Assembly (NCBI RefSeq): GCF_042697365.1 | Contig: NZ_CP137605.1 | Strand: one strand, 5' to 3' | Length of the DNA: 64,000 bases | DNA from: Brucella pseudintermedia | GTDB lineage: Bacteria; Pseudomonadota; Alphaproteobacteria; Rhizobiales; Rhizobiaceae | In this document: positions 8,357-19,185 of the stretch, piece after piece | How the letters are laid out: the number at the start of each line of letters is the position of its first letter | Position numbering within the stretch: position 1 is the first letter of the stretch | Made by a program: the position numbers and the translations under genes | Notes under the pieces: generated by a model | Database searches by the model: none | What the model was told of the DNA's origin: nothing | The model's input: the letters and a program-made list of their open reading frames with translations, nothing else

Positions 8357-11300
8357 ATGAAGATTAATTTAGCTTTCAAGATGTTATTATTAGCAGGAAC
8401 CTGCCTTCTTTCGGTGCAGAACTCGCTAGCGGACACGAAATATGGAGGCGGGGGCGGGAAGGGGGGCACTAGCGCTGATGGCATTGCCGTAGGCGGGGAA
8501 GGTGGAGGTATATCGCATTCCGGCGGCCAGGGCGGAGGGATGAATAGCACGGGAGCTTTTCCGCCCAATGACGGCAATGGCGGGGACGGCACCAACAATG
8601 CCAAGGGTGGGGGGGGGAGGAAAGGGCGGGGTCCTTGGGGCCACTATTAACGATTCTACAGAACCCTTACCCAATTTCCAGAAAGCCGCAGGGGAAGACG
8701 GGGGGCTTTCACAGGATGCGGGCGGCGGCGGCGGCGGCGCGCTGGCGATTATCAATGCGCAGGAATATACTGTGAATGGCGTGATAATGGGCGGCGTCGG
8801 CGGCGAAGGAAGCGACCTTCAGACAAATAATATGGCAAGGGGTGGCGGGGTGGCGCTTATCCTCAACGGGAGCGTTTTTACCGTTGGAGCTGGTAGCCGT
8901 GTTTTGGGTGGTCAAGGAGGAGCGAAAGAATGGCCGAACTTCAATCCTCTAACGGATGAATATGGCGGCGGCGGCGGGTTGAGTATAATTCTGAACCAGG
9001 GCAGGTTGGAGATTTACGCGGAGGTCCGCGGAGGGGCTAGCGGCAACACGTTAAGGGGTGGAGACTACACGGGACAGGCAGTGTACGAAGGTTCCCCGGG
9101 CGGGGGCCTATATATGAAGGGCGGCACAACGGTTAATGTTTATTCCACGGGCTTCATTGCCACGGGTATGGTTACCTACGCGAAGCACAAAGCTCCTCCT
9201 GCTCTCATTCTCGAGGGAGACGGCAGTATTATCGACAATCAGGGCAGTATTTTCAGAGCTTTTGATAGCAGCCTACAAAACACGGATGCTGAAAGTGTCC
9301 CCGCAATATATGTTTTGGGCAACAACAACAAAGTTATAAATTCGAAACTCATCCTGGGCAACTACACAACGGCTGACAGTCCTGGTGGGTCGAGTGCATA
9401 CGCGATCGAGTTCGAAGGCAATCAAAACACCCTGGAGCTCTGGGGCGGGCAAAATATGCGCGGCGTCGTTAATATTACCAACGGCACAGGAAACCATCTC
9501 GTTCTCGGTGGGACGAATCCAGGTACGTTCAACTTCGGCACCCTGGATCATATCGATCCTGGGGATTCCCGCAGCCAGAGAACGGGCTATATGGGTTTTG
9601 CTGATTTCACAAAGAACGGGGTGGGCACCTGGACTGGCGGAGGCGTGTCTCAGGCAACCGGCCCCTGGACAATCGACGAGGGTACGCTGGCGCTGATTGA
9701 TGATGGCAGTCTTGAGTCGCATAGGAGTGTGACACTGAATGCCAATCTCGATATTTCCGGCGTTACCAGCGCGACCGCAATGAAAGACTTTTCTGGCTCT
9801 TCCGGCAGCACGATCAATCTGGGAAGCAAGACGCTTGTGCTGAAAAACACCCAGCCGCAAACTTTTGCCGGCACCGCCTCAGGAACCGGCGGCGGCATTC
9901 AGATTGATATGGGCACGGCAATCTTTACCGGTGACAATACCTATACAGGCTTGAGTACCGTCGCGGCGGGAGCGACGTTGCAGCTCGGCGCAGCCGGTAT
10001 GACCGGCAGCATTGCGGGCGACGCTGCAGTCGACGGCCATTTGATTTTCAATCGATCAGATAATCCGACTTATGCAGGAGCGATAAGCGGTGCGGGCAGC
10101 GTTCAGAAGCTTGGCGGCGGCATTCTGGAGCTGTCTGGCGATAGCGGTGCATTCGCGGGATCTACATCCGTGGACGCCGGAGGACTGTTTGTAAGCGGCG
10201 TTTTGGGGGGCACCCTGGCTGTCAATACAGGAACCACTCTTGCGGGAACAGGTACAATCGGCGGCAATACGACGATCGCGGACGGAGCGACGCTTATCGG
10301 TCAACAAGGCCATGTCCTGACCTTTCAGAATAACCTGTCTCTATACAGCGGCAGTATTGTAAGCGTAAGCCTCGGCCGTGCGCCAAATGCGCCGGGTTTG
10401 TTTAATGTTCAGGGGGATTTGGCCCTGAATGGCACATTGAACATACTGGACATCGGCGATTTCGGACCGGGCCTGTATCGTCTGTTCGATTTTGGCGGGA
10501 CCAGGTCTGGCGGACTGACACTGGGGACTGTCCCAATTGGAACGGACCCCACCCGGTTGCAGTTTATCACCGATATACCAAACCAATACGATCTCTACTA
10601 TACGTCTGAACCTGGCTTTAATATGTGGGACGGCGGCGATATTACGCGGCACGACAATGGCGCCGTGGACGGTGGAGATGGCGTATGGGATGGTTCCAAT
10701 AATAACTGGACAACCTTTGACGGCGCGCACAACAGCATATGGAGTGATGATGAAGTCGCCCAGTTCGGTGTGAGGGCAGGGACCGTCACAGTCGATGACA
10801 GTACGTTCCCGATCAGGGCGAGTGGTCTTGTATTTTCGATCGATGGTTATCGGCTGACGGGTGGTCATATTGTTCTCTTTGACCCTGTTGACGGCGTGCC
10901 GACGATCCGTGTTGGTGACGGTTCTTCCGCCGGAGCAGCCATGACCGCGACCATTGAGACGGAACTGCGCGGTGAACAAGGTTTCAAAAAAGTCGATTTC
11001 GGCACACTGGTTCTGACCGGCACCAACACCTATACTGGTGTCACGACGGTCAGCCATGGAACGCTTCAGCTCGGAGACGGCGGCAATAGCGGCAGCATTT
11101 TGGGCGATGTGGTGGTGGACGGCGATCTATATGGTCGTGGCACGCTGGCCTTCAACCGTTCGGATGAATATGCATTTTCCGGTGCGATCAGCGGAAACGG
11201 CATTGTCGTGCAGCGCGGCAGCGGCACGACGGTGTTTGAAGGCAACAACACGTTCACCGGCGGTCTGACGGTCGAGAAGGGCACGGCGAAGGCCGGCATT

Positions 11301-13103
11301 CAGGATCACGCCTTTGGTTCTGGCCTGCTGACGGTCGAGAAAGACGGCACTGCCGATCTGGCAAATTTAAATGAAACAGTTGGCGGCCTTACGGGAGGCG
11401 GCTATGTAGCGCTTGGCTCCGGCACGCTGACGCTTGAGCAGAACATCAATACGACCTTTTCCGGCATGATGGACGGGGCCGGAGGCCTTAACAAGAATGG
11501 CAATGGCACGCTGACGCTTTCCGGCACTGGCAGCTATGCGGGCGAGACCAACGTCAATGGCGGCGCTCTGGTGCAAGGTGCCGCAGGCGCTTTCTCCAGC
11601 GCTTCCACCTATTTGGTTGCAAACAATGCCCTGATCGATCTTGGCGGCCATGACACCGACATGGCCGGGCTCTCCAATTCCGGCACAGTCAATTTCGGCG
11701 GTTCGGGCGGCACCACGCTGAACGTTGCCGGCAACTATGTTGGCAATGGCGGCATGTTCGTCATCAACAGTGTGCTGAATGGGGATGATTCCAAGACCGA
11801 CATGCTGAAGGTCGGTGGCGATACGTCCGGCAACACCAATCTGAAAGTCGTCAATCGCGGTGGACTTGGGGCTCAGACCGTCAATGGCATCGAAGTGGTC
11901 GATGTCGGTGGCCAGTCGAACGGCACCTTCTCGCTGCTGGGTGACTTTGTCACCAAGGACGGCAAGCAGGCGGTTCGGGGTGGGGCGTATGCCTACACGC
12001 TGCAACAGGGCCCCGGTACCGGCGGCAACGATGGCAACTGGTATCTGACCAGTCAATTTGTTGATCAGGATTGCCATCTGACAAATACTTGTCCACAACC
12101 TGTGCCGCCTGCTCCACGTTACAGCCCGTCGGTTCCGGTTTATGAAGGCTATCTGCAGAACATGCAGGCGCTCAACAAGCTGCCGACCTTGCAGGAACGT
12201 GTTGGCGAGCGCTACTGGACGGGACGGAACGGCGATGGGCAAGCCACAGGTGCCGCCGTTGACGACAAGGGCGTGTGGGCGCGTGTCGAAGGGGCACACA
12301 ATCGCCTTGAACCAGATACGTCGCTGAGCCGCATGAAGCAGGACATCAACACCTTCATCATGCAGGCCGGTGTCGACGGTCAGTTCTATGAGAACGACAA
12401 TGGCAAGCTGATCGCCGGTATCACCGGGCAATATGGCCATGCCAAGGGCGATATCTCCTCCTTCCACGGCGATGGTGCGATCAGCACCGATGGCTGGAGC
12501 CTTGGCGCAACCGCGACCTGGTATGGCACTTCCGGCTTTTATGTCGACGGTCAGGCACAGGTGACGTGGTTTGACAGCGATCTCAACTCCTGGACAGCCA
12601 ATCAGGGTCTTGCCGATGGCCGCAAGGCAACCGGCTATGCCTTGAGCATAGAAGCAGGCCAGCGCTTTGCCATCGATCAGAACTGGTCGCTGACGCCGCA
12701 GGCGCAGCTCATGTACTCCTCCATCAATGCCGACAGTTTCCGCGACGCATGGGATAGCCGTGTCAGCCTGCATGACGGCGACAGCCTGATCGGACGGCTC
12801 GGCCTTGCCGCCAACTATGCCAATAGCTGGCAGGGCAAGGATGGTTTGACGGTCAACACCACCGTCTATGGCATTGCCAATCTCTATCAGGAAATGCTGA
12901 GCGGTTCGTCGGTGAACGTGGCGGGCGTCGCCTTCGACACCGACAATGACCGGACCTGGGGTGGTATCGGCGCTGGCGGCACCTATGCCTGGGCCGACAA
13001 CAAATATGCCGTCTATGGCGAGGGCACAATTAACACCGCGCTCAACCACTTCGCCGACAGTTACACCCTCAAGGGCACCGTCGGTTTCAAGGTCAAGTGG
13101 TAG
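8357..13103 (+). CDS. Large autotransporter adhesin, frame broken in a poly-G tract (phase-off state)
   Basis: Frame one starts at ATG 8357 after TGGAGT and encodes a signal peptide (MKINLAFKMLLLAGTCLL, cleavage near SLA-DTK) and a glycine-rich start. Frame two carries the rest and ends at 13103. They meet at nine consecutive G (8609-8617); with eight G the two would be one frame of 1581 residues, so this copy reads as switched off. The passenger is rich in Gly, Thr and Asn. It has two passenger-associated repeat units, FTGDNTYTGLSTV and LTGTNTYTGVTTV, each followed by an FNRSD-containing segment. The last roughly 270 residues form an autotransporter beta-barrel ending in GFKVKW, an aromatic C-terminus as expected for outer-membrane insertion. 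It would be a surface adhesin or autoaggregation protein. A sequencing error in the G run is the main alternative. Confidence 0.85.
8609..8617 (+). repeat. Poly-G tract (G9), candidate phase-variation switch
   Basis: Nine consecutive G within the glycine-rich N-terminus of the autotransporter. Eight or eleven G would join the signal-peptide frame to the passenger frame; the nine seen here lead to a stop at 8648-8650. Homopolymeric G runs of this kind vary by slipped-strand mispairing in contingency loci. Confidence 0.7.
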
Positions 13104-13137
13104 ACCTCCTGACATAGGAAGGACCACCGAAAAACCT

Positions 13138-13172
13138 GAAGCTCCCGGCTCCGCGCCGGGGGCTTTTTTTTG
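13138..13172 (+). terminator. Rho-independent terminator of the autotransporter gene
   Basis: GC-rich hairpin (AGCTCCCGGC / GCCGGGGGCT around TCCGC) followed by a run of eight T, 35 bases after the autotransporter stop. Confidence 0.8.
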
Positions 13173-13733
13173 AACCAAATGACCAAGGTGATGATACATT
13201 TGGCTTCATATGAAGCATTCCACCATTGCGTCTTGGCGCTACATCGGGCGGAGAGCCCGCATCACCGGCATAAATCAGATAATATGTATTATGGAACTAA
13301 GCCGCTTTCGTTTGTATGGGCGATCTTGCGGCAGGTCTCGTTGTTACATTGGCCAAGACGGCTCTGTGCATGATGTTCGGCTGTCAGCATTGTCAGGCTT
13401 CGATGAATTCGGCGGGCAAAGCCCGATCGTTCCAGCTTGCTATCCATGATGAAAATCTGCGCGAATCAGGTGACGCCGAGCGGCCTTTCGGTACTGACAT
13501 TGACCACCAGAAAGCCCGGCATTTGTGGACTTTTTATAGCATGGCGGCTTCCCGTCAGAGTTATGTAAATTCCCCCAAACCGGAATTGTCCGTACCCAAA
13601 TAATAGCAGGATGTCCGCATCAAAAAACCAGAATATATTAATTAAGTCAAACCGTTGATAAGTCCTCTTGCAAGTGGCGATCTTATCCATAAGATGCGGG
13701 GCATTTCAAAAATTTCAAAGGAGGGGTTCACAG
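13173..13733. other. Intergenic region, no recognised gene
   Basis: About 560 bases between the autotransporter terminator and oppA. Short frames exist on both strands but show no family I recognise and lack good ribosome sites. An AT-rich stretch around 13620-13650 probably contains the promoter of the opp operon. Confidence 0.4.
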
Positions 13734-15311
13734 ATGTATCGCAAATTTCTACTGACAGGTGTGTGTCTTCTGGCGCTGGCCGGCGCTGCTTCAGCCGAGG
13801 TCGTTCTCAACCGCGGCAACGACACCGATCCGGCCACGCTTGACCATCATCGCACTTCGACGGTGGCCGAAGGCAATGTCCTGCGCGACCTTTATGACGG
13901 CCTCACCATTCAGGACGCGGACGGCAAGGCAATTCCGGGTGTGGCGAAATCCTGGGACATTTCCGAAGACGGCACGGTCTATACCTTCCATCTGCGCGAT
14001 GACGCAAAATGGTCGAACGGCGATCCGGTCACCGCGGGCGATTTCCAGTTCACCTTCCGCCGCCTGATGGACCCGAAGACCGCCGCCGGTTATGCCAGCA
14101 TGTTGTTCATCATCAAGAATGCCGAAGAAATTGCCGGCGGCAAGAAGCCGACCGATCAGCTTGGTGTCGAGGCCGTCGATGACCATACACTCAAGGTGAC
14201 GCTGAACTCCCCTGCTCCCTATTTCCTTGAACTCCTGACGCACCAGACCGGCTTCCCGCTGCACCAGAAAAGCGTCGAAGCCAATGGCGACAAATTCACC
14301 ACGCCCGGCAAGATGGTCACGAACGGCGCCTATATGCTGGAAAGCTTCACGCCGAACGACAAGATCGTGATGAAGAAGAACCCGCATTATTACGAAGCGG
14401 ATCAGGTCAAGATCGATACGGTCAACTGGATACCGTTCGAGGACCGTGCAAGCTGCATGCGCCGTTTCGAGGCGAAGGAAGTGCAGATCTGCTCCGACGT
14501 TCCGGCCGAGCAGATGGACTATGTGAAGAAGAACCTTGCCAAGGAATTCCGCCTGGCGCCTTACCTCGGCGTCTACTACCTGCCCGTCAAGGGCAAGACG
14601 GCCGACAGCAAGCTGAAGGACCCGCGCGTCCGTCAGGCCATTTCTCTGGCCATTGACCGCGATTTCATCGCCGATCAGGTTTGGCAGGGCTCCATGCTGC
14701 CCGGCTATTCGATGGTTCCTCCAGGCATCGCCAACTATGTGAAGGATGCGCCGAAGCTCAACTATTCCGACGACATGCTGGAACGCGAAGACAAGGCCAA
14801 GGAACTGTTGAAGGAAGCAGGCGTCGAACCGAACACTCTTTCGGTCGAACTGCTTTACAACACCTCGGAAAACAACAAGAACACCATGGCCGCCATTGCC
14901 GATCAGCTCGGCAATATCGGCATCAAGGCATCGCTCAACGAAACCGAAGGGGCAACCTACTTCAACTTCATGCGTGACGATGGCCCGTTTGACATCGCCC
15001 GCGCTGGCTGGATCGGCGACTACAACGATCCGCAAAACTTCCTCTTCATCAGCCAGAGCGATGTGAGTTTCAACTATTCCAAGGTGAAGAACGCCGATTA
15101 CGACAAGAAGATGGCTGAGGCCGAGAAAACCCTTGATCTGAATGCCCGCGCAAAGGTTCTGGCCGAGGCCGAGCAGATCAAGCTTGATGAATTGAGCAAT
15201 ATCCCGATCCTCTATTATTCGTCGCGCGCGCTCGTTTCGGACAAGATCGACGGTTGGAACGACAACCTGATGGATAGTCACAAGACGCGCTGGCTTTCGT
15301 TAAAACAATAA
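13734..15311 (+). CDS. oppA: Oligopeptide ABC transporter substrate-binding protein OppA (copy 1)
   Basis: A 525-residue periplasmic peptide-binding protein (SBP_bac_5 family). The start ATG at 13734 follows AAAGGAGGGG; the leader MYRKFLLTGVCLLALAGAASA is a standard Sec signal peptide. The mature part begins with NRGNDTDPATLDHH, typical of OppA. It is the first of two tandem homologues; the pair share long identical stretches such as FEDRASCMRRFEAKE and DVPAEQMDYVKKNL. The gene heads an operon with a second oppA, oppB, oppC and a fused ATPase, but an attenuator-like hairpin follows it, so it may be made in excess of the downstream genes. Confidence 0.9.
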   Translation: MYRKFLLTGVCLLALAGAASAEVVLNRGNDTDPATLDHHRTSTVAEGNVLRDLYDGLTIQDADGKAIPGVAKSWDISEDGTVYTFHLRDDAKWSNGDPVTAGDFQFTFRRLMDPKTAAGYASMLFIIKNAEEIAGGKKPTDQLGVEAVDDHTLKVTLNSPAPYFLELLTHQTGFPLHQKSVEANGDKFTTPGKMVTNGAYMLESFTPNDKIVMKKNPHYYEADQVKIDTVNWIPFEDRASCMRRFEAKEVQICSDVPAEQMDYVKKNLAKEFRLAPYLGVYYLPVKGKTADSKLKDPRVRQAISLAIDRDFIADQVWQGSMLPGYSMVPPGIANYVKDAPKLNYSDDMLEREDKAKELLKEAGVEPNTLSVELLYNTSENNKNTMAAIADQLGNIGIKASLNETEGATYFNFMRDDGPFDIARAGWIGDYNDPQNFLFISQSDVSFNYSKVKNADYDKKMAEAEKTLDLNARAKVLAEAEQIKLDELSNIPILYYSSRALVSDKIDGWNDNLMDSHKTRWLSLKQ

Positions 15312-15322
15312 ATTTTCAGCTC

Positions 15323-15351
15323 GGGCTGCGCTTATCGGCGCGGCCCTTTTT
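15323..15351 (+). terminator. Terminator/attenuator between the two oppA genes
   Basis: Stem GGGCTGCGC / GCGCGGCCC (one G-U pair) with a six-base loop followed by five T, 11 bases after the first oppA. It probably lowers read-through into the rest of the operon. Confidence 0.6.
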
Positions 15352-15420
15352 CTTCCCGTAGTTCCGGAAACGCCCTTTTTCGGGGTGCATATTTTGTAAA
15401 AAAGCATATGGGAGCTTTTA

Positions 15421-16998
15421 ATGGTTCGCGGAATTTTGATGACAGGCGTTTGCCTGATGGCGCTTGGCGGCGCCGCATCGGCAGAAACAGTACTCAACCG
15501 GGGCAATGATACCGATCCCGCCACGCTGGACCAGCAACACACGACCACTGTTTCGGAAAACCGTGTCCTGCGCGACCTTTATGAAGGTTTGCTGACGCAG
15601 AACGAAAAAGGCGAAGCCATTCCCGGCGCCGCATCCTCCTGGGACATCTCCGAAGACGGCCTGACCTACACGTTCCACATGCGCGAGAACGCCAAATGGT
15701 CGAACGGCGATCCGGTTACCGCCGGCGATTTCGAGTTCACTTTCCGCCGCATCATGGACCCTAAAACCGCTGCCGGATATGCCAGCGTCCTCTACGCCAT
15801 CAAGAATGCCGAGGAAGTCGCAACCGGCAAGATGCCGCTTGACCAGCTTGGGGTGAAGGCGCTCGACGACAAGACATTGCAGATCACGCTCAAGAACCCT
15901 GCCCCGTATTTTCTGGAACTGCTCACCCACCAGACCGGTTTTCCGCTCAACCGGAAAGCCGTCGAGAAATTCGGCGACAAGTTCACCTTGCCCGGCAATC
16001 TCGTGACCAATGGCGCCTATACGCTCGTCAGCTTTAATCCCAACGACAAGATTTCCATGAGGAAGAACCCCAACTACTGGGATGCTTCCAATGTGAAGAT
16101 CGATGCGGTGAATTGGATACCGTTTGAAGATCGTGCAAGCTGCATGCGCCGTTTTGAAGCGAAGGAAATCGACATCTGTTCCGATGTTCCAGCCGAGCAG
16201 ATGGACTATGTGAAGAAGAACCTGAGCGGCCAGTTCCGCCTCGCCCCCTATCTCGGCATTTATTATATCGACATCAAGGGCGAGCCTTCGAGCAAGCTGC
16301 GCGATCCGCGCGTGCGCAGGGCCATTTCCATGGCTATCGACCGTGATTTCCTCGCCGATGAAGTCTGGCGCGGCGTCATGCTGCCGGCAAGCTCGATGGT
16401 GCCGCCCGGCATCGTGAATTACGTCAAGGACGCCCCGAAGCTGGATTTCGCGGACGAGGACGTGCTGGACCGTGAGGACAAGGCCAGGGAATTGCTGAAG
16501 GAAGCCGGTGTCGAGCCGGGAAGCCTTTCGGTAACGCTGCGCTACAACACCTCGGAAAACCACAAGAATACAATGGCGGCAATCGCCAACATGCTGGGCA
16601 ATATCGGCATCAAGGCGACCCTGAATGAAGTCGAGGGAACGACCTTCTACAATTACCTTCAGGAAAAGGGGATGTTCGACATCACCCGCGATGGCTGGAT
16701 TGGCGATTATAACGATCCGAATTCGTTCCTCGAGCTCTATACCACCGGCAATTACTTCAATTATGCCGAGTGGTCGAACAAGGATTACGACGCGCTGATG
16801 GCGAAATCCGCAACCACGACCAATCTCGCCGACCGGGCGAACATCCTGGCTGATGCGGAGAAGATTCTGCTCAGCGAAGGAGCCGTCGTGCCGCTGATGT
16901 ATTATTCGTCCACCGCTCTCGTTGCCGACCGTGTTCAGGGTTATGAAAACAACCTGATGAATTCGCACGGCACGCGCTGGCTATCCCTGAAGAACTGA
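15421..16998 (+). CDS. oppA: Oligopeptide ABC transporter substrate-binding protein OppA (copy 2)
   Basis: A 525-residue protein, exactly the same length as the upstream copy and highly similar along its whole length, with the same signal-peptide design (MVRGILMTGVCLMALGGAASA) and the same NRGNDTDPATLD start of the mature part. It follows GGGAGC seven bases before the ATG. The pair clearly arose by tandem duplication. Divergence is visible near the C-terminus (ELYTTGNYFNYAEWSNKDYD against FISQSDVSFNYSKVKNADYD), so the two may bind different peptide ranges while sharing one membrane complex. Confidence 0.9.
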   Translation: MVRGILMTGVCLMALGGAASAETVLNRGNDTDPATLDQQHTTTVSENRVLRDLYEGLLTQNEKGEAIPGAASSWDISEDGLTYTFHMRENAKWSNGDPVTAGDFEFTFRRIMDPKTAAGYASVLYAIKNAEEVATGKMPLDQLGVKALDDKTLQITLKNPAPYFLELLTHQTGFPLNRKAVEKFGDKFTLPGNLVTNGAYTLVSFNPNDKISMRKNPNYWDASNVKIDAVNWIPFEDRASCMRRFEAKEIDICSDVPAEQMDYVKKNLSGQFRLAPYLGIYYIDIKGEPSSKLRDPRVRRAISMAIDRDFLADEVWRGVMLPASSMVPPGIVNYVKDAPKLDFADEDVLDREDKARELLKEAGVEPGSLSVTLRYNTSENHKNTMAAIANMLGNIGIKATLNEVEGTTFYNYLQEKGMFDITRDGWIGDYNDPNSFLELYTTGNYFNYAEWSNKDYDALMAKSATTTNLADRANILADAEKILLSEGAVVPLMYYSSTALVADRVQGYENNLMNSHGTRWLSLKN

Positions 16999-17134
16999 GA
17001 ACGCAAAAAGCAAGGCCCAAGAAGCATTTCCGGCAAAGGTGCGAACGTTTTTGCGCAAGGGAAATTCGTGAGGACAAAGAGATTGGGATTTGCCGGATCG
17101 CTGCAAGGCGGTTCGGCAAAGAAGGGAAGAGAAC

Positions 17135-18058
17135 ATGCTGGGCTATACGCTCCGACGATTGGGTAGTGCGATACCCACGATATTCATCATCATCACGCTG
17201 ACGTTCTTTCTGATCCGGCTGGCGCCCGGCGGACCTTTCGACCTGGAAAGGCCCATCGACCCGCTGATCCTGGAGAACCTCAAGAAGGCCTATAATATGG
17301 ATGCGCCGCTGTGGCAGCAGTATCTGATTTATCTGGGCAATCTTCTGCATGGCGACCTTGGGCCAAGCTTCACGCGGCGTGACTTTACGGTGAATGATCT
17401 CTTCGCGTCCGGCCTGCCGGTTTCGATCGTGCTCGGCACGCTTGGCCTCACGCTTGCGGCGATCATCGGAACGTTTCTCGGCACGCTTGCCGCCTTGAAA
17501 CAGAACTCGGCCATCGACTATTTCGTCGTGGCGCTCGCCACATTCGGCATCACCACGCCAAACTTTGTCGTGGCCCCTCTCCTCAGCCTGCTGTTCGGCG
17601 TCATTCTCGGCTGGGTCCCGGCTGGCGGCTGGTCCTCGGCCAATATAAGCTACTGGATATTGCCGGTGCTCACCCTTGCATTGCCCCAGGTCGGCGTCAT
17701 TGCGCGCCTCGTGCGCGGCGCGACGATCGAGGCATTGCGCGCCAACCACGTGCGCACGGCGCGCGCCTATGGCCTGCCTTCCCGTGTGGTTGTGGGCGTT
17801 CATGCATTGCGCGCCGCCATGCTTCCCGCCGTTTCCTATCTCGGCCCCACCGCCGCTGGCCTTCTCACCGGTTCGGTCGTGGTCGAGACGATCTTCGGCA
17901 TCCCCGGCATCGGCCGTTACTTCGTGCAGGGCGCGCTCAGCCGCGATTACACCCTCGTCATGGGAACCGTTGTCGTCATTTCGATCTTCATCGTGGTTTT
18001 CAACCTGATCGTCGATCTTCTTTATGCATGGCTTGATCCGAGGGTTCGCTATGACTGA
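17135..18058 (+). CDS. oppB: Oligopeptide ABC transporter permease OppB
   Basis: A 307-residue permease, close to the 306 residues of enteric OppB. It starts with the family hallmark MLGYTLRRLGSAIPT and carries the expected GGPFD near residue 30; the EAA-type loop is near RTARAYGLPSRVVVGVHALRAAMLP. The ATG at 17135 follows AAGGGAAGAG. It shares an eight-base overlap with oppC, so the two permeases are translationally coupled. Confidence 0.9.
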   Translation: MLGYTLRRLGSAIPTIFIIITLTFFLIRLAPGGPFDLERPIDPLILENLKKAYNMDAPLWQQYLIYLGNLLHGDLGPSFTRRDFTVNDLFASGLPVSIVLGTLGLTLAAIIGTFLGTLAALKQNSAIDYFVVALATFGITTPNFVVAPLLSLLFGVILGWVPAGGWSSANISYWILPVLTLALPQVGVIARLVRGATIEALRANHVRTARAYGLPSRVVVGVHALRAAMLPAVSYLGPTAAGLLTGSVVVETIFGIPGIGRYFVQGALSRDYTLVMGTVVVISIFIVVFNLIVDLLYAWLDPRVRYD

Positions 18059-19184
18059 TCTTACTGTACCGACGGAAACAGCCCGGCTGGAAGTCCCCAG
18101 CCGCTCGCTCTGGCAGGATGCATGGCTGCGCCTGCGCAAGAACAGGGCCGCCGTGGCAAGCGCCATCGTGCTTTTGCTGATGGCTTTTCTGGGCGTGTTC
18201 GGCCCGATGCTGAGCCCGCATCCCTATGACAAGATTTATCCGCAGTTCGTGCGCGTGGCACCGAGCCTCGAAGCCTATCCGCGCGCGGATACGATCATGC
18301 CGGGCCTTGAACGTGAACTGGCGCGGGCGCGACTGAAGGCTGCCGGTGAGCCAGCATTGACCGGCAACAATGTTGTTGTCGATTTCACCGCGCAGCGCCC
18401 GACAGACGAGCGTGTGCTGCGCTATTTCGAGCGTTCCGACCTGTTCAGCAATCCAAAGATCGAACTGGCGCAGGACGGGCTTTCCGGCAAGCTGACGCTC
18501 AATGTCAGCCGCAACTATTTCCTGCTCGGCACCGATAATCTGGGCCGCGATCTGATGACCCGCATCTTCGTCGGCGTTCGCATGTCGCTCGCCATTGGCC
18601 TGCTGGCCTCTGCAATGTCGCTGATCCTGGGCGTGTCCTATGGCGCTATTTCGGGTTATCTGGGCGGCCGCATCGACAATGTGATGATGCGGCTGGTCGA
18701 TATTCTCTATTCGCTGCCCTTCATCTTCTTCGTGATATTGATGCTGGTCTTCTTCGGACGATCCATTTTCATCATCTTCATCGCCATCGGCGCGACGGAA
18801 TGGCTGGATATGGCGCGCATCGTGCGCGGACAGACCTTGAGCCTCAAACGGCAGGAATTCGTGCAGGCGGCGGAGGCGCTCGGCGCGACGCGTAGAGGCG
18901 TCATCACCCGCCACATCATTCCCAATGCGCTCGGTCCCGTCATCGTTTTCGTGACGCTGCTGGTGCCGAAGGCAATCCTGCTCGAAAGTCTCCTTTCCTT
19001 CCTCGGTCTTGGCGTTCAGGACCCCCTCACCTCTCTTGGGCTGCTGATTTCCGAAGGCGCCCAGAACATGCGCGGCGCCGGCTGGCTGTTGATCTGGCCT
19101 GCCGCAACGCTGACCATCATCCTGTTTGCGCTGAACTTCCTTGGCGACGGCCTGCGCGACAGCCTCGACCCGAAGGACCGCTGA
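18051..19184 (+). CDS. oppC: Oligopeptide ABC transporter permease OppC
   Basis: A 377-residue permease with an N-terminal OppC_N domain (LRKNRAAVASAIVLLLMAFLGVFGP) and a C-terminal BPD_transp_1 domain. It is longer than enteric OppC (about 300) because of an insertion of about 80 residues after the first membrane segment (from about residue 70), rich in charged residues and probably periplasmic. The motif TDNLGRDLMTRIFVGVRMSL is typical of OppC/DppC. The start overlaps the end of oppB. Confidence 0.9.
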   Translation: MTDLTVPTETARLEVPSRSLWQDAWLRLRKNRAAVASAIVLLLMAFLGVFGPMLSPHPYDKIYPQFVRVAPSLEAYPRADTIMPGLERELARARLKAAGEPALTGNNVVVDFTAQRPTDERVLRYFERSDLFSNPKIELAQDGLSGKLTLNVSRNYFLLGTDNLGRDLMTRIFVGVRMSLAIGLLASAMSLILGVSYGAISGYLGGRIDNVMMRLVDILYSLPFIFFVILMLVFFGRSIFIIFIAIGATEWLDMARIVRGQTLSLKRQEFVQAAEALGATRRGVITRHIIPNALGPVIVFVTLLVPKAILLESLLSFLGLGVQDPLTSLGLLISEGAQNMRGAGWLLIWPAATLTIILFALNFLGDGLRDSLDPKDR

Positions 19185-19185
19185 G

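Noticed and set aside
11367..13199. Long minus-strand open frame opposite the autotransporter
   Set aside because: It is antisense to a well-supported barrel and passenger, has no recognisable domain, and GC-rich genes commonly leave such open antisense frames. The same applies to long frames opposite the opp genes and the helicase.
13316..13603. Possible gene between the autotransporter and oppA
   Set aside because: No recognisable family and no convincing ribosome site; other frames in the same place are equally open.
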